Origin: Paracidovorax citrulli
GTDB taxonomy: Bacteria > Pseudomonadota > Gammaproteobacteria > Burkholderiales > Burkholderiaceae_C
Direction: 5' to 3'
Assembly: GCF_900100305.1 (NCBI RefSeq)
Contig: NZ_FNEY01000006.1
Span: 62,001-126,000, forward strand
Length of the DNA: 64,000 bases
The notes under the pieces were generated by a model. It was not told the origin of the DNA. It saw nothing but the letters and a program-made list of their open reading frames with translations, and ran no database searches. The stretch's first letter is position 1; the number at the start of each line of letters is the position of its first letter. Positions 1 through 9,200 of this stretch are shown here, in pieces. Both the position numbers and the translations under genes were made by a program.

Positions 1-1
1 A

Positions 2-643
2 TTCGACGTGCAGGCGGTGTGCAGCGGCTTCATCTATGCGCTGACGGTGGCGGATTCCATGATCCGCTCCGGCGCGGCCCGCCGCGCCCTCGTCGTGGGC
101 TCCGAAGTGTTCAGCCGCCTGCTCGATTTCAACGACCGCACCACCTGCGTGCTGTTCGGCGACGGTGCGGGTGCGGTGGTCCTGGAGGCCTCCGAGACGC
201 CGGGCATCCTCGCCAGCGACCTGCACGCCGACGGCAGGCACGTCGGCATCCTGTGCGTACCGGGCAACGTGTACGGCGGCCAGATCCTCGGCGATCCGCT
301 GCTCAAGATGGATGGCCAGGCCGTTTTCAAACTGGCCGTGGGGGTGCTCGACAAGGCGGCCCGCGCCGTGCTGGACAAGGCCGGCCTGAAGGAGTCGGAC
401 GTGGACTGGCTGATTCCCCACCAGGCCAACATCCGCATCATGCAGGGCACGGCCAAGAAGCTGGGCCTGCCGATGGACAGGGTGGTGGTCACGGTGGACC
501 AGCACGGCAACACGTCGGCCGCATCCATTCCCCTGGCGCTCGACCATGCCGTGCGCTCCGGCCAGGCCCGTCCCGGCCAGAACCTGCTGCTCGAAGGCGT
601 GGGTGGGGGCTTCACCTGGGGCGCCGTGCTGCTCACGCTCTGA
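2..643 (+). CDS. fabH: Beta-ketoacyl-ACP synthase III, 5' end cut by window
   Basis: This thiolase-fold enzyme starts fatty-acid synthesis by condensing acetyl-CoA with malonyl-ACP. Only the last 213 or so residues lie in the window; the frame is open from base 2. The Cys-His-Asn triad is visible: Cys in QAVCSGF near the left edge, His in IPHQAN (codon 419-421) and Asn in HGNTSAAS (codon 509-511). A GTG at position 8 is only an internal codon. It is the first gene of a fab cluster, 61 bases before fabD. Identification is secure; the true start lies to the left of the window. Confidence 0.95.
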   Translation, partial: FDVQAVCSGFIYALTVADSMIRSGAARRALVVGSEVFSRLLDFNDRTTCVLFGDGAGAVVLEASETPGILASDLHADGRHVGILCVPGNVYGGQILGDPLLKMDGQAVFKLAVGVLDKAARAVLDKAGLKESDVDWLIPHQANIRIMQGTAKKLGLPMDRVVVTVDQHGNTSAASIPLALDHAVRSGQARPGQNLLLEGVGGGFTWGAVLLTL

Positions 644-704
644 GTGCTGCCGCGGCCTGCGCCGAAGCACGGCCCCGGTGACTCGTATGACCTGAATTTC
701 CCTC

Positions 705-1661
705 ATGACCACGAAGAACTTCGCATTCGTTTTTCCCGGACAAGGATCGCAATCCGTCGGCATGCTCGACGCCTGGGGTGACCATCCCGCCGTGGCCGAA
801 GCCGTCCAGGAAGCCTCCGACGCGCTCGGCGAGGACATCGGCCGCCTGATCCATGAAGGCCCCAAGGAAGCCCTGGCGCTGACCACCAACACCCAGCCCG
901 TGATGCTGGTCGCCGGCGTGGCGGCCTGGCGCGTCTGGCTCGCGGAAGGCGGCGCGCAACCCGCCGCGGTGGCCGGCCACTCCCTGGGTGAATATTCCGC
1001 CCTGGTGGCCTCCGGCGTGCTCACGCTGTCGCAGGCGGCTCCGCTGGTTCGGCTGCGCGCCGCCGCCATGCAGGAAGCCGTGCCCGTGGGCATGGGTGCC
1101 ATGGCCGCCATCCTCGGCCTCGAATCGGCCAAGGTGGTGGAAGGCTGCGCCCACGCCACCGCGGCGTTCGGCGCGGGCAGCGCGGATGTCGTCGAGGCCG
1201 TGAATTTCAACGACCCGGCCCAGACCGTCATCGCCGGTACCAAGGCGGGCGTCGAGGAAGCCTGCGAAATGCTCAAGGCCGCGGGCGCCAAGCGCGCGCT
1301 GCCCCTGCCCGTGTCCGCGCCTTTCCACTCCAGCCTCATGAAGCCGGCTGCCGAGAAGCTGCGCGAGGCACTGGCCGGCCTGTCCCTGACCTCCCCCCGC
1401 ATTCCCGTGGTCAACAACATCGACGTGGCCGTGGAGCGGGGGGCGGATGCGATCCGCGATGCGCTCTACCGCCAGGCCTTCGGCCCCGTGCGGTGGGTGG
1501 AGTGCATCGGTGCGCTCAAGGCGCGGGGTGCCACCCACGTCATCGAGTGCGGCCCTGGCAAGGTGCTCATGGGCATGACCAAGCGCATCGACGCGACCCT
1601 GGTGGGCGGCTCGGTGTACGATCCCGCATCCCTGCAGGAAACCCGCGAACTGCTGGCCTGA
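705..1661 (+). CDS. fabD: Malonyl-CoA:ACP transacylase FabD
   Basis: FabD moves malonyl groups from CoA to acyl-carrier protein for chain elongation in the cytoplasm. The 318-residue length is normal. The N-terminal FPGQGSQ motif (residues 10-16), the nucleophile Ser93 in GHSLGEY and catalytic His208 in SAPFHSS are all present. It lies between fabH and fabG on the same strand, 22 bases before fabG, so it is probably co-transcribed with them. Nothing unusual was seen. Confidence 0.97.
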   Translation: MTTKNFAFVFPGQGSQSVGMLDAWGDHPAVAEAVQEASDALGEDIGRLIHEGPKEALALTTNTQPVMLVAGVAAWRVWLAEGGAQPAAVAGHSLGEYSALVASGVLTLSQAAPLVRLRAAAMQEAVPVGMGAMAAILGLESAKVVEGCAHATAAFGAGSADVVEAVNFNDPAQTVIAGTKAGVEEACEMLKAAGAKRALPLPVSAPFHSSLMKPAAEKLREALAGLSLTSPRIPVVNNIDVAVERGADAIRDALYRQAFGPVRWVECIGALKARGATHVIECGPGKVLMGMTKRIDATLVGGSVYDPASLQETRELLA

Positions 1662-1683
1662 GACGGCTGACCAGAGAGACACC

Positions 1684-2439
1684 ATGACCCTTTCGAATTC
1701 CCCTGACAACGCCGCCCGCATCGCCCTGGTGACGGGTGCCTCCCGCGGCATCGGTGCCGCCATCGCTGCCGAACTGGCGGCGCGGGGCTTCCGCGTCGTC
1801 GGCACGGCGACCACCGAAGACGGCGCGCAGCGCATCACCCAGGCGCTGTCCGCCCACGAAGGCTGCCGGGGCGCCGCCGTCGACGTGAACGACGCCGCCG
1901 CGCTGGATGCGCTGATCGACGGCATCGTGAAAGAGCAGGGCGGCCTGCATGTGCTGGTCAACAACGCCGGCATCACCCGCGACCAGATTGCCATGCGCAT
2001 GAAGGACGACGACTGGGATGCCGTGCTCGACACGAATCTGAAGGCGGTATTCCGCGCCTGCCGGGCCGTCATGCGGCCGATGATGAAGCAGCGCTATGGG
2101 CGCATCGTCAACATCACGAGCGTGGTGGGTGCCTCGGGCAATCCGGGCCAGGCCAACTACGCCGCAGCCAAGGCGGGTCTTGCCGGCATGACGCGCTCGC
2201 TGGCCCGCGAGCTGGGCAGCCGTGGCATCACGGTGAACTGCGTGGCCCCCGGTTTCATCCGCACCGACATGACCGCCGAGCTCTCCGAGGAGCAGCACAA
2301 GGCACTGCAGACGCAGATTCCGATGGGGCACATGGGGCAGCCGTCGGACATCGCCAAGGCCGTCGCCTACCTCGCATCGGACGACGCGGGCTATGTGACC
2401 GGCCAGGAGTTGCATGTCAATGGCGGCATGTACATGTAA
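1684..2439 (+). CDS. fabG: 3-oxoacyl-ACP reductase FabG
   Basis: This NADPH-dependent short-chain dehydrogenase reduces 3-oxoacyl-ACP in the elongation cycle. Its 251 residues show the cofactor motif GASRGIG (18-24), NNAG (93-96), and the catalytic Ser146, Tyr159 and Lys163 (YAAAK). The context fabD-fabG-acpP-fabF decides fabG over other SDR enzymes. The ATG follows an AG-rich stretch that may serve as ribosome site. Confidence 0.96.
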   Translation: MTLSNSPDNAARIALVTGASRGIGAAIAAELAARGFRVVGTATTEDGAQRITQALSAHEGCRGAAVDVNDAAALDALIDGIVKEQGGLHVLVNNAGITRDQIAMRMKDDDWDAVLDTNLKAVFRACRAVMRPMMKQRYGRIVNITSVVGASGNPGQANYAAAKAGLAGMTRSLARELGSRGITVNCVAPGFIRTDMTAELSEEQHKALQTQIPMGHMGQPSDIAKAVAYLASDDAGYVTGQELHVNGGMYM

Positions 2440-2480
2440 TTGATGGAAGTTGACGCTGGTTGTTCCGCCCGGCGGGCCAT

Positions 2481-2782
<302 letters not shown>

Positions 2783-2853
2783 CCGTCCGGTCTCCGCCTC
2801 CCCCCGCGGATCGCCCTTAGCGGTCCCGCATCAGCACGAAAGAGTCTTAGCGC

Positions 2854-4098
2854 ATGAGCCGTCGTCGCGTCGTCGTGACCGGCCTGGGTTGCATCACCCC
2901 CGTCGGTAACACGGTGGCGGAAGCCTGGGCCCGAATCTTGGCCGGCCAGTCCGGCATTGGCCTCATCACCAAGTTCGATGCTTCGAACTTCGCCTGCAAG
3001 ATCGCTGGCGAGGTCAAGGATTTCGACCTGAACGCCTACATCAGCGCCAAGGATGCGCGCACGATGGACAGCTTCATCCATTACGGCATCGCCGCGGCCG
3101 ACCAGGCCGTGCGCGACGCGGGCCTGCCCGTGGGCGAGGCGCTGGATGAGGACCTGGCGAACCGCATCGGCTGCATCATCGGCTCGGGCATCGGCGGCCT
3201 GCCGCTGATCGAGAACACGCACGCGGAGCTCGAGAATCGCGGCCCCCGGCGCATCACCCCCTTCTTCGTCCCGGCCTCCATCATCAACATGGTGGTGGGG
3301 CACGTGTCGATGCGCTTCGGCTTCAAGGGGCCGAACCTGTCGGTCGTCACGGCGTGCACCACCGGCCTGCACTGCATCGGCGAGGCCGCGCGCAAGATCG
3401 AGTACGGCGATGCCGACGTGATCGTCGCGGGCGGCACGGAATCCACCGTCTCGCCCCTGGGCGTGGGCGGCTTCGCGGCGATGCGGGCACTGTCCACGCG
3501 CAACGACGATCCGGCCACCGCGTCCCGTCCCTGGGACAAGGACCGGGACGGCTTCGTGCTGGGCGAGGGCGCGGGCGTGCTGGTCCTCGAGGAGTACGAG
3601 CATGCGAAGGCCCGTGGCGCGAAGATCTACGCCGAGCTCTCGGGCTACGGCATGAGCGCGGACGCCGGCCACATGACCGCTCCCAACATGGACGGGCCCC
3701 GGCGCGCCATGCTGGCGGCGCTGCGCAATGCGGGCATCAACGCCGACGAAGTCGATTACCTGAACGCCCACGGCACCTCCACGCCGCTGGGTGACTTGAA
3801 CGAGACGAACGCCATCAAGGCGGCCCTCGGGGACCATGCCAGGAACATGGTGGTCAGCTCGACCAAGTCGATGACGGGCCACCTGCTGGGCGGCGCCGGC
3901 GGCATCGAGAGCGTTTTCACCGTGCTGGCGCTGCACGACCAGAAAGTGCCCCCGACCATCAATATCTTCGAGCAGGATCCGGAGTGCGATCTGGATTACT
4001 GCGCCAATACGGCCCGCGACATGAAGATGGACGTCGCCGTGAAGAACAATTTCGGGTTCGGCGGCACGAACGGCACGCTGGTTTTCCGGCGCATCTGA
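2854..4098 (+). CDS. fabF: 3-oxoacyl-ACP synthase II FabF
   Basis: FabF condenses malonyl-ACP with longer acyl-ACPs and contributes to temperature control of unsaturated fatty acids. The 414-residue protein has the condensing triad Cys168 (TACTTG), His306 (NAHGTST) and His343 ([10 protein letters not shown]), plus Lys338. It is the last enzyme of the fab cluster. The next gene starts 30 bases downstream and belongs to the sigma-E block. Confidence 0.97.
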   Translation: MSRRRVVVTGLGCITPVGNTVAEAWARILAGQSGIGLITKFDASNFACKIAGEVKDFDLNAYISAKDARTMDSFIHYGIAAADQAVRDAGLPVGEALDEDLANRIGCIIGSGIGGLPLIENTHAELENRGPRRITPFFVPASIINMVVGHVSMRFGFKGPNLSVVTACTTGLHCIGEAARKIEYGDADVIVAGGTESTVSPLGVGGFAAMRALSTRNDDPATASRPWDKDRDGFVLGEGAGVLVLEEYEHAKARGAKIYAELSGYGMSADAGHMTAPNMDGPRRAMLAALRNAGINADEVDYLNAHGTSTPLGDLNETNAIKAALGDHARNMVVSSTKSMTGHLLGGAGGIESVFTVLALHDQKVPPTINIFEQDPECDLDYCANTARDMKMDVAVKNNFGFGGTNGTLVFRRI

Positions 4099-4128
4099 CG
4101 GCCGCACCGCCGTCGCGGCTCCGGATCC

Positions 4129-4632
4129 ATGGCCGATCTCGCGCGGGAAGAGTTCCACGCTCCGGTGTTGCGCCACCCCGCAGGCGCGGAACATCGGCTC
4201 CGCGGCTGGGTTCTCGGGCTCAGCCTCGCGGGTTTCGCAGCCTGGGCGGCATGGGCCGTTTCCGGAAGCGGCCCGTCTGCCTGGACGGTCGCCTGTGGCC
4301 TGGGGCTGTGGGGCTGGGTCTCCCTGCTGGGCTGGCGCGCGGCAACCCGCTGGACCTCCGGCGTCCTTGCATGGGATGGCTTGCTGTGGTCCCTGGACCG
4401 TGGCAGGGCATCCTCCCCGCTGTGCGGGCGCCTGGAGGTCGCACTGGATCTGCAGCGTTTCCTGCTGGTGCGCTTCGTGGGTCAGGACGGCCGCCATGCA
4501 TGGCTGGGCCTGGAGCCTGGCCGCCATGCCGCCGGATGGGCTGCGCTCCGCCGTGCGGTATATTCGCGCCCCAGACGGGAGCCCGCAGCCCAGGGGCCGA
4601 CGATGCCCCCTGCTCATCGCCCAGATGCGTGA
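4129..4632 (+). CDS. Small two-helix membrane protein, YgfX/CptA-like (tentative)
   Basis: This 167-residue protein has two hydrophobic segments at about residues 25-45 and 50-70, followed by a cytoplasmic-looking tail. The tail pattern (WDG..W, a core hydrophobic strand pair, then W.aLRRA) resembles the YgfX/CptA membrane family as I remember it, but the match is loose. It lies between fabF and rpoE and stops 12 bases before rpoE, so it is probably co-transcribed with one of them. The function is not established by the sequence. Confidence 0.6.
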   Translation: MADLAREEFHAPVLRHPAGAEHRLRGWVLGLSLAGFAAWAAWAVSGSGPSAWTVACGLGLWGWVSLLGWRAATRWTSGVLAWDGLLWSLDRGRASSPLCGRLEVALDLQRFLLVRFVGQDGRHAWLGLEPGRHAAGWAALRRAVYSRPRREPAAQGPTMPPAHRPDA

Positions 4633-4644
4633 GCTTACGAATAC

Positions 4645-5274
4645 ATGAACGCTTCCCTGCCCCCGCCTTCCCCTGCCGACAGCGACCTCCAGCTCGTGGA
4701 GCGCACCGTGTCCGGCGACCAGCGGGCCTACGGGCTGCTGGTCGTGAAATACCAGCGCCGTATCGAGCGCCTCATCGGCCGCATGGTGCGCGACTCGGAC
4801 CTGGTGCAGGACATCGCCCAGGAAACCTTCCTGCGGGCCTACCGCGCACTGCACCAGTTCCGCGGAGAAGCGCAGTTCTACACCTGGCTCTACCGCATCG
4901 CGGTCAATACGGCGAAGAAGGCCTTGATGGACATCAAGCGCAATCCCGTCATTTCCGAGAACGCATTGCGCGGCGGAGAGGACGAGGATGAAACTTCCCG
5001 TATCGGACACGAACTAACCAGCGACGAAACCCCGGAAACCGTGATGGCTGCGCAGGAGATTGCCGCGGCGGTCAACACGGCCATGGAAGCGCTGCCGGAG
5101 GATCTGCGCCAGGCGGTCACGCTGCGCGAGATCGAAGGCCTGACCTATGAAGAAATCGCCGAGGTGATGCAGTGCCCCATAGGAACGGTGCGATCGAGGA
5201 TATTCCGTGCCCGGGAGGCGATTTCCGCCCGGGTGCGACCTTTGCTGGAAAAGCAGACAGGCAAGCGCTGGTGA
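4645..5274 (+). CDS. rpoE: Extracytoplasmic-function sigma factor RpoE (sigma-24)
   Basis: This ECF sigma factor of 209 residues directs RNA polymerase to envelope-stress promoters. Region 2 includes the core-binding stretch DLVQDIAQETFLRAYR and the FYTWLYRIA segment. Region 4 includes LPEDLRQAVTLREIEG and the helix-turn-helix GLTYEEIAEVMQCPIGTVRS. It is followed by its anti-sigma factor, the RseB co-regulator and the MucD protease, the usual order in beta- and gammaproteobacteria. No clear self-regulated GAACTT/TCTGA promoter was found in front of it. Confidence 0.95.
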   Translation: MNASLPPPSPADSDLQLVERTVSGDQRAYGLLVVKYQRRIERLIGRMVRDSDLVQDIAQETFLRAYRALHQFRGEAQFYTWLYRIAVNTAKKALMDIKRNPVISENALRGGEDEDETSRIGHELTSDETPETVMAAQEIAAAVNTAMEALPEDLRQAVTLREIEGLTYEEIAEVMQCPIGTVRSRIFRAREAISARVRPLLEKQTGKRW

Positions 5275-5327
5275 TGCAGGTGTGCCCGGGAGGCCGGGGC
5301 AGCGTGCCGGCCCAAGGACGATAGCAG

Positions 5328-5960
5328 GTGAGAAGCATGAAAGACGACCCGACAATGCGTGAGCAGCTTTCCGCGCTGGCCGACGGCGGCATCAGTGAGG
5401 CCGAGTGGGGCGAAGCCTTCGCTTATGCCCGGACTGCCGAAGGCCAGGAGGCCTGGGCCGTCTATCACCTGATCGGTGACGTGCTGCGCTCCCCCGAGCT
5501 GGCCCGCCCTGGCAATGCCGCCCTGGCCGATCGCGTGATGGCCCAGTTGGCACGGGAGGAACGGCCGGCTGCCGAGGTGGCTCTGCCGGAAGCCGCCGTC
5601 CCCCTGGCAGCTGCCATCCAATCCCAGGGCGAGGCGGCGAATGCCGCCGTGTTCCGCTGGAAGATGGTCGCCGGCCTGGCTTCGCTGGCCGCGGTCGGCG
5701 TGCTGGGCTGGAGCGGCCTGTCCGGCGGACCGTCGGCCGGCGGCGAAACCCGGCTGGCTGCCGTGCCGTCGCGCATGGAGGTGCCGGCCGCCACGACGCT
5801 GGTGTCTGCCACCGACCCCGCGGGCGAACCGCAGGTGATGCTGCGCGATCCCCGCCTCGACGAACTGCTGGCGGCGCACCGCCAGTACGGGGGCGCTTCC
5901 GCGCTCCAGATGCCGGCAGGTTTCCTGCGCAATGCCACCTTCGAAACGCCCCAGCGCTGA
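5328..5960 (+). CDS. rseA: Anti-sigma-E factor RseA
   Basis: This inner-membrane protein is predicted to hold RpoE inactive until cleaved by stress proteases. The N-terminal cytoplasmic part (about 100 residues, with REQLSALADGGISEAEW) matches the RseA sigma-binding domain. One membrane segment follows at about residues 107-127, then a periplasmic tail that would contact RseB. The start may be GTG 5328 or, equally well, ATG 5337 three codons later. It lies 53 bases after rpoE. Confidence 0.88.
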   Translation: MRSMKDDPTMREQLSALADGGISEAEWGEAFAYARTAEGQEAWAVYHLIGDVLRSPELARPGNAALADRVMAQLAREERPAAEVALPEAAVPLAAAIQSQGEAANAAVFRWKMVAGLASLAAVGVLGWSGLSGGPSAGGETRLAAVPSRMEVPAATTLVSATDPAGEPQVMLRDPRLDELLAAHRQYGGASALQMPAGFLRNATFETPQR

Positions 5961-5985
5961 GCGCTTGCACTACCGGAGATCGGGA

Positions 5986-7113
5986 TTGGCAGGTCCGAGG
6001 AACGCCGACGGCTGGGTGCCGCGATTCCAGCACGGCCGTTGTTGGGTGAGGACGATGGCGGTGCCGGCCCTTGCGGCGCTGCTGGCGGGCGCGCCGTGGT
6101 ACGCCGCCTGGGCAGCGTCCGGAGAGGGCACCTCGGGCAATCCGGTCCCCTCCGTTGCGGCGCATGCATCCGCGTCCCAGGCCCAGGCCCAGGCCCAGGC
6201 GGAAATCGAGGACTGGGTGGAGCGCATCCACCGGGCATCGCGCGAGCAGAGCTATCGCGGCAGCTTCGTGGTGTGGTCTTCCGCGGGGGGCATGACCAGT
6301 TCCCGCATCTGGCACGCGACGGACGGCAAGGTGCAGATCGAGCGCATCGAGGCCCTGGATGGCTCGCCGCGCACCGTATTCCGCAAGGACGATCTGGTAC
6401 GCACTTTCCTGCCGAAGGCCCGGGTGGTGAAGGAAGAGCGGCGGGACATGCCGGGCCTGTTCCCCCATCTGCCGCAGGCCGAAAGCAGCGCGGTGCTGCG
6501 CCATTACCGGGCCCGGTTCCTCGGCAGCGACCGGGTGGCGGGGCAGGATGCCAGCATCCTGTGGCTGGAGCCCCGGGACGGATTGCGCTTCGGCTACCGC
6601 ATCTGGATGGCGCGGCCCAGCGGCCTGGTCGTCAAGCTGCAGACGCTGGGTCTGCGTGGCCAGGTGCTGGAGCAGGCGGCGTTCTCGCAGATCGACTTCG
6701 ATACACCTCCCACCGTGCCGCAACTGGCGGCGCAGATGGACGATACCCGCGGGTTCCGGCTGCTGGCCGTTCCGCTGGTGAAGACGACGGCGCGGGAGGC
6801 CGGCTGGCAGCTGAGCCGGCCCGTGGCCGGGTTTGTCCCCGGCGATTGCTACAAGCGGGATCCGGCCGTGCTGGCCAGGATGCCCATGCCCCCCCTGCAG
6901 TGCATCTTCTCGGACGGCCTGGCAACGGTGTCGCTGTTCTTCGACCCCTACGACGCCGCGCGCCATGCCGGCGAGCCGCGCCGCATGGACATGGGTGCCA
7001 CCCAGACCCTCGCCCAGCGGGTGGCCGGAGGCTCCATCTGGCTCACCGCCGTGGGCGAAGTGCCGCAGGAAACCCTGCGGCAACTGGTCGAGCAGATCGA
7101 ACCCGTGCGCTGA
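5986..7113 (+). CDS. rseB: Sigma-E regulatory protein RseB/MucB
   Basis: This periplasmic sensor binds the RseA tail and protects it from the first cleavage. The mature part carries the MucB/RseB lipoprotein-like fold, starting near the EDWVERIHRASREQSYRG segment. The start is uncertain. TTG 5986, preceded by GGAG, gives a signal peptide with basic residues before its core. ATG 6055, preceded by GGTGAGG, gives a signal core with no positive charge. I prefer TTG 5986. A repeated QAQA run follows the signal peptide. It is the third gene of the rpoE module. Confidence 0.85.
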   Translation: MAGPRNADGWVPRFQHGRCWVRTMAVPALAALLAGAPWYAAWAASGEGTSGNPVPSVAAHASASQAQAQAQAEIEDWVERIHRASREQSYRGSFVVWSSAGGMTSSRIWHATDGKVQIERIEALDGSPRTVFRKDDLVRTFLPKARVVKEERRDMPGLFPHLPQAESSAVLRHYRARFLGSDRVAGQDASILWLEPRDGLRFGYRIWMARPSGLVVKLQTLGLRGQVLEQAAFSQIDFDTPPTVPQLAAQMDDTRGFRLLAVPLVKTTAREAGWQLSRPVAGFVPGDCYKRDPAVLARMPMPPLQCIFSDGLATVSLFFDPYDAARHAGEPRRMDMGATQTLAQRVAGGSIWLTAVGEVPQETLRQLVEQIEPVR

Positions 7114-7240
7114 ACCGGGCGCGCGGCCGGTGGAATGCCGCCGCGGCGCAGGGAACCAAACACGGCCTTGTCCTTCACACCTTCGCATGCGTTTTTGCAC
7201 AACATCGGCGATTTGCCCCGAAAAGAAAGAAAGGTCTTCC

Positions 7241-8722
7241 ATGTTTTCCATGCCGTGTGACCCATCGCGTTTCCGGACACTCGTCCGCTCCCTCGCTGCC
7301 GCTGGAGCCGTCGCCCTGTTCCCCGCCGGTGCGCTGCATGCGCAGGCTGCCACGGCCAGCCCGCCGCCGCTGGTGCAGGGCCTGCCCGACTTCACCGACC
7401 TGGTGGACCAGGTCGGCCCGGCGGTGGTGAACATCCGGACCATCGAGAAGGCGCCCGACCGCTCCTCCACCAGCGGCATGGACGAGGAAATGCTGGAGTT
7501 CTTCAAGCGCTTCGGCCTGCCCATGCCGGGCGTTCCGCGCCAGCAGCGTCCCCAGCGCCCCGACGAAGAGCAGCCACGCGGCGTGGGTTCCGGCTTCATC
7601 GTGACCTCCGACGGCTACGTGATGACGAATGCCCACGTGGTGGAGGGCGCGCAGGAAGTGCTCGTCACCCTCACCGACAAGCGTGAATTCAAGGCCAAGA
7701 TCGTGGGTTCGGACAAGCGCACGGATGTGGCGGTGGTGAAGATCGACGCCACGGGGCTTCCCGCGGTGAAGGTCGGCGACATGAACCGGCTGCGCGTCGG
7801 TGAATGGGTGATGGCCATCGGCTCGCCGTTCGGCCTCGAGAACACGGTCACCGCCGGCATCGTGAGTGCCAAGCAGCGCGACACGGGCGACTACCTGCCG
7901 TTCATCCAGACGGACGTGGCCATCAATCCCGGCAATTCGGGCGGCCCGCTCATCAACATGCGCGGCGAAGTGGTGGGCATCAACAGCCAGATCTACTCGC
8001 GTTCCGGCGGATTCATGGGCATCTCCTTCGCCATCCCGATCGACGAGGCCATCCGTGTGAGCGACCAGCTGCGCGCCACGGGGCGCGTGACCCGCGGGCG
8101 CATCGGCGTGCAGATCGGCCAGGTCACCAAGGACGTTGCGGAGTCTATCGGCCTGGGCAAGACCCAGGGTGCGCTGGTGACGGGCGTGGAGACCGGCTCG
8201 CCGGCGGACAAGGCCGGCGTGGAGGCGGGCGACATCATCACCCGCTTCGACGGCAAGAGCATCGACAAGATTTCCGACCTGCCGCGCCTCGTGGGCAACA
8301 CCAAGCCCGGCAACAAGAGCACGGTGACGGTGTTCCGGCGCGGGGCCACGAAGGATCTGCCCATCACGGTGGCGGAGGTGGAACCCGACGACAGGCCGAC
8401 GGCCGCAGCCGGCGACCGAGGCGCGAAGCCCAAGGCATCGCCTGCCGCGCTGCAGCTCGGCCTGGCGGCGGTCGATCTGACGGATGCCCAGAAGAAGGAG
8501 CTCAAGCTCAAGGGCGGGGTGCGCGTGACGGGCGTGACCGATGCCGCGGCCCGTGCAGGGCTGCGGGAGGGCGACGTCATCCTGGGCGTCGCCAATACCG
8601 AGATCTCCGGCATGAAGGACTTCGAAGCCGTGCTGGCCAAGGCCGACAAATCCAAGCCCATCAATGTGCTGTTCCGCAGGGGCGACTGGACCCAATATGC
8701 CGTGATCCGTCCGAGCCGCTGA
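7241..8722 (+). CDS. mucD: Periplasmic serine protease MucD/DegP (Do family)
   Basis: This S1C protease degrades misfolded envelope proteins. The 493-residue protein has a signal peptide ending near ALHAQA (about residue 35). The catalytic triad is His132 (TNAHVV), Asp162 (RTDVAVV) and Ser233 (NPGNSGGPL), followed by two PDZ domains (about 255-350 and 400-490). The frame is open further upstream, but ATG 7241 is the first start giving a signal peptide. A sigma-E-like GGAACC/TCACA pair at 7152-7179 is too loose to call. It closes the rpoE module. Confidence 0.94.
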   Translation: MFSMPCDPSRFRTLVRSLAAAGAVALFPAGALHAQAATASPPPLVQGLPDFTDLVDQVGPAVVNIRTIEKAPDRSSTSGMDEEMLEFFKRFGLPMPGVPRQQRPQRPDEEQPRGVGSGFIVTSDGYVMTNAHVVEGAQEVLVTLTDKREFKAKIVGSDKRTDVAVVKIDATGLPAVKVGDMNRLRVGEWVMAIGSPFGLENTVTAGIVSAKQRDTGDYLPFIQTDVAINPGNSGGPLINMRGEVVGINSQIYSRSGGFMGISFAIPIDEAIRVSDQLRATGRVTRGRIGVQIGQVTKDVAESIGLGKTQGALVTGVETGSPADKAGVEAGDIITRFDGKSIDKISDLPRLVGNTKPGNKSTVTVFRRGATKDLPITVAEVEPDDRPTAAAGDRGAKPKASPAALQLGLAAVDLTDAQKKELKLKGGVRVTGVTDAAARAGLREGDVILGVANTEISGMKDFEAVLAKADKSKPINVLFRRGDWTQYAVIRPSR

Positions 8723-8788
8723 TGTCCGGCGGCTGTCCGGGGCAGAGTCCCCATCCCGGAGTGGGAATTGGGGCCTTCCGCGCAGGAT

Positions 8789-8826
8789 GAGTCCCCCCTG
8801 GAGGGGGCGCCTGCGCCCCCGGGGCC
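8789..8826. repeat. C-run/G-run intergenic repeat, copy 1
   Basis: The stretch AGTCCCCCCTGGAGGGGGCG followed by CTGCGCCCCC folds into nested G/C hairpins. It resembles the elements at 14188 and 32137, with an AGT-CCCCCTG start and a G-run partner. No T-run follows, so it is not a good terminator. Confidence 0.45.
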
Positions 8827-8837
8827 GGGAAAAAAAG

Positions 8838-8861
8838 TTCTATCTATGCATTTGGATAGAA
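8838..8861. repeat. Inverted repeat TTCTATC/GATAGAA
   Basis: A perfect 7-bp inverted repeat (8838-8844 and 8855-8861) with a 10-base AT-rich centre. It sits at the edge of the AT-rich island between mucD and lepA. It could be an operator or simply a hairpin; no regulator gene lies next to it. Confidence 0.4.
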
Positions 8862-8989
8862 TGCTGCACGTTTTTCATGGCAGACCTGCATATGCAAAGC
8901 CTGTAACATCACCATATGGGATCGCCCCGTTCCATGCACAGGTGTTCCACAGATCGCCCACAAGTTGTTCTCATGATGTGCCGTCATAT

Positions 8990-9009
8990 TGTGAATAAGC
9001 TGTGCATAA
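8990..9009 (-). promoter_or_regulatory. Two adjacent DnaA boxes
   Basis: On the minus strand TTATTCACA (8990-8998) and TTATGCACA (9001-9009) both fit the DnaA-box consensus TTATNCACA exactly. They have the same orientation and are two bases apart. They lie in an AT-rich island about 70 bases before the small-RNA-like unit and 190 bases before lepA. A weaker TGTTCCACA is at 8943-8951. Whether DnaA binds here is not known. Confidence 0.55.
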
Positions 9010-9079
9010 ATATTGCGTTGCAGGGTGGCAACGCGCCCTGCCGGTCATGATGCGGGCTTTCCCTGTCGGCCTTTTTGCC

Positions 9080-9085
9080 TACAAT
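9080..9085 (+). promoter_or_regulatory. -10 element TACAAT of the candidate small RNA / lepA leader
   Basis: TACAAT at 9080-9085 is a near-consensus -10. The predicted first transcribed base (about 9091-9092) coincides with the first base of a stem-loop. The -35 region (TTTCCC around 9058) is poor. Confidence 0.5.
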
Positions 9086-9091
9086 GAAGCT

Positions 9092-9156
9092 CCAACCATC
9101 GCAGTTGCCAAAGATTGTTGGTTCAGGGCGCGTCACCGCTTGACGCGCCCTTTTTT
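9092..9156 (+). ncRNA. Candidate ~65-nt small RNA (or lepA leader)
   Basis: The unit has a -10 box, a 9-base stem with one mismatch (CCAACCATC 9092-9100 with GATTGTTGG 9113-9121) and then a strong terminator hairpin with six T's. Together they would make a compact two-hairpin RNA of about 65 bases. lepA begins 44 bases after the terminator, so it could instead be an attenuated leader of lepA. No match to a named RNA family is claimed. Confidence 0.5.
9126..9156 (+). terminator. Rho-independent terminator before lepA
   Basis: GGGCGCGTCA (9126-9135) and TGACGCGCCC (9141-9150) form a perfect 10-bp stem with a 5-base loop, followed directly by TTTTTTCTT. Confidence 0.85.
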
Positions 9157-9200
9157 CTTGTGCGCGCCGTTCTAATTCAACTACTTGTCGCTTCTCGTTG

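Noticed and set aside
7152-7179. Sigma-E-like promoter GGAACC/TCACA before mucD
   Set aside because: Both boxes deviate from the usual consensus and the spacing is 17; the support is too weak for a feature.
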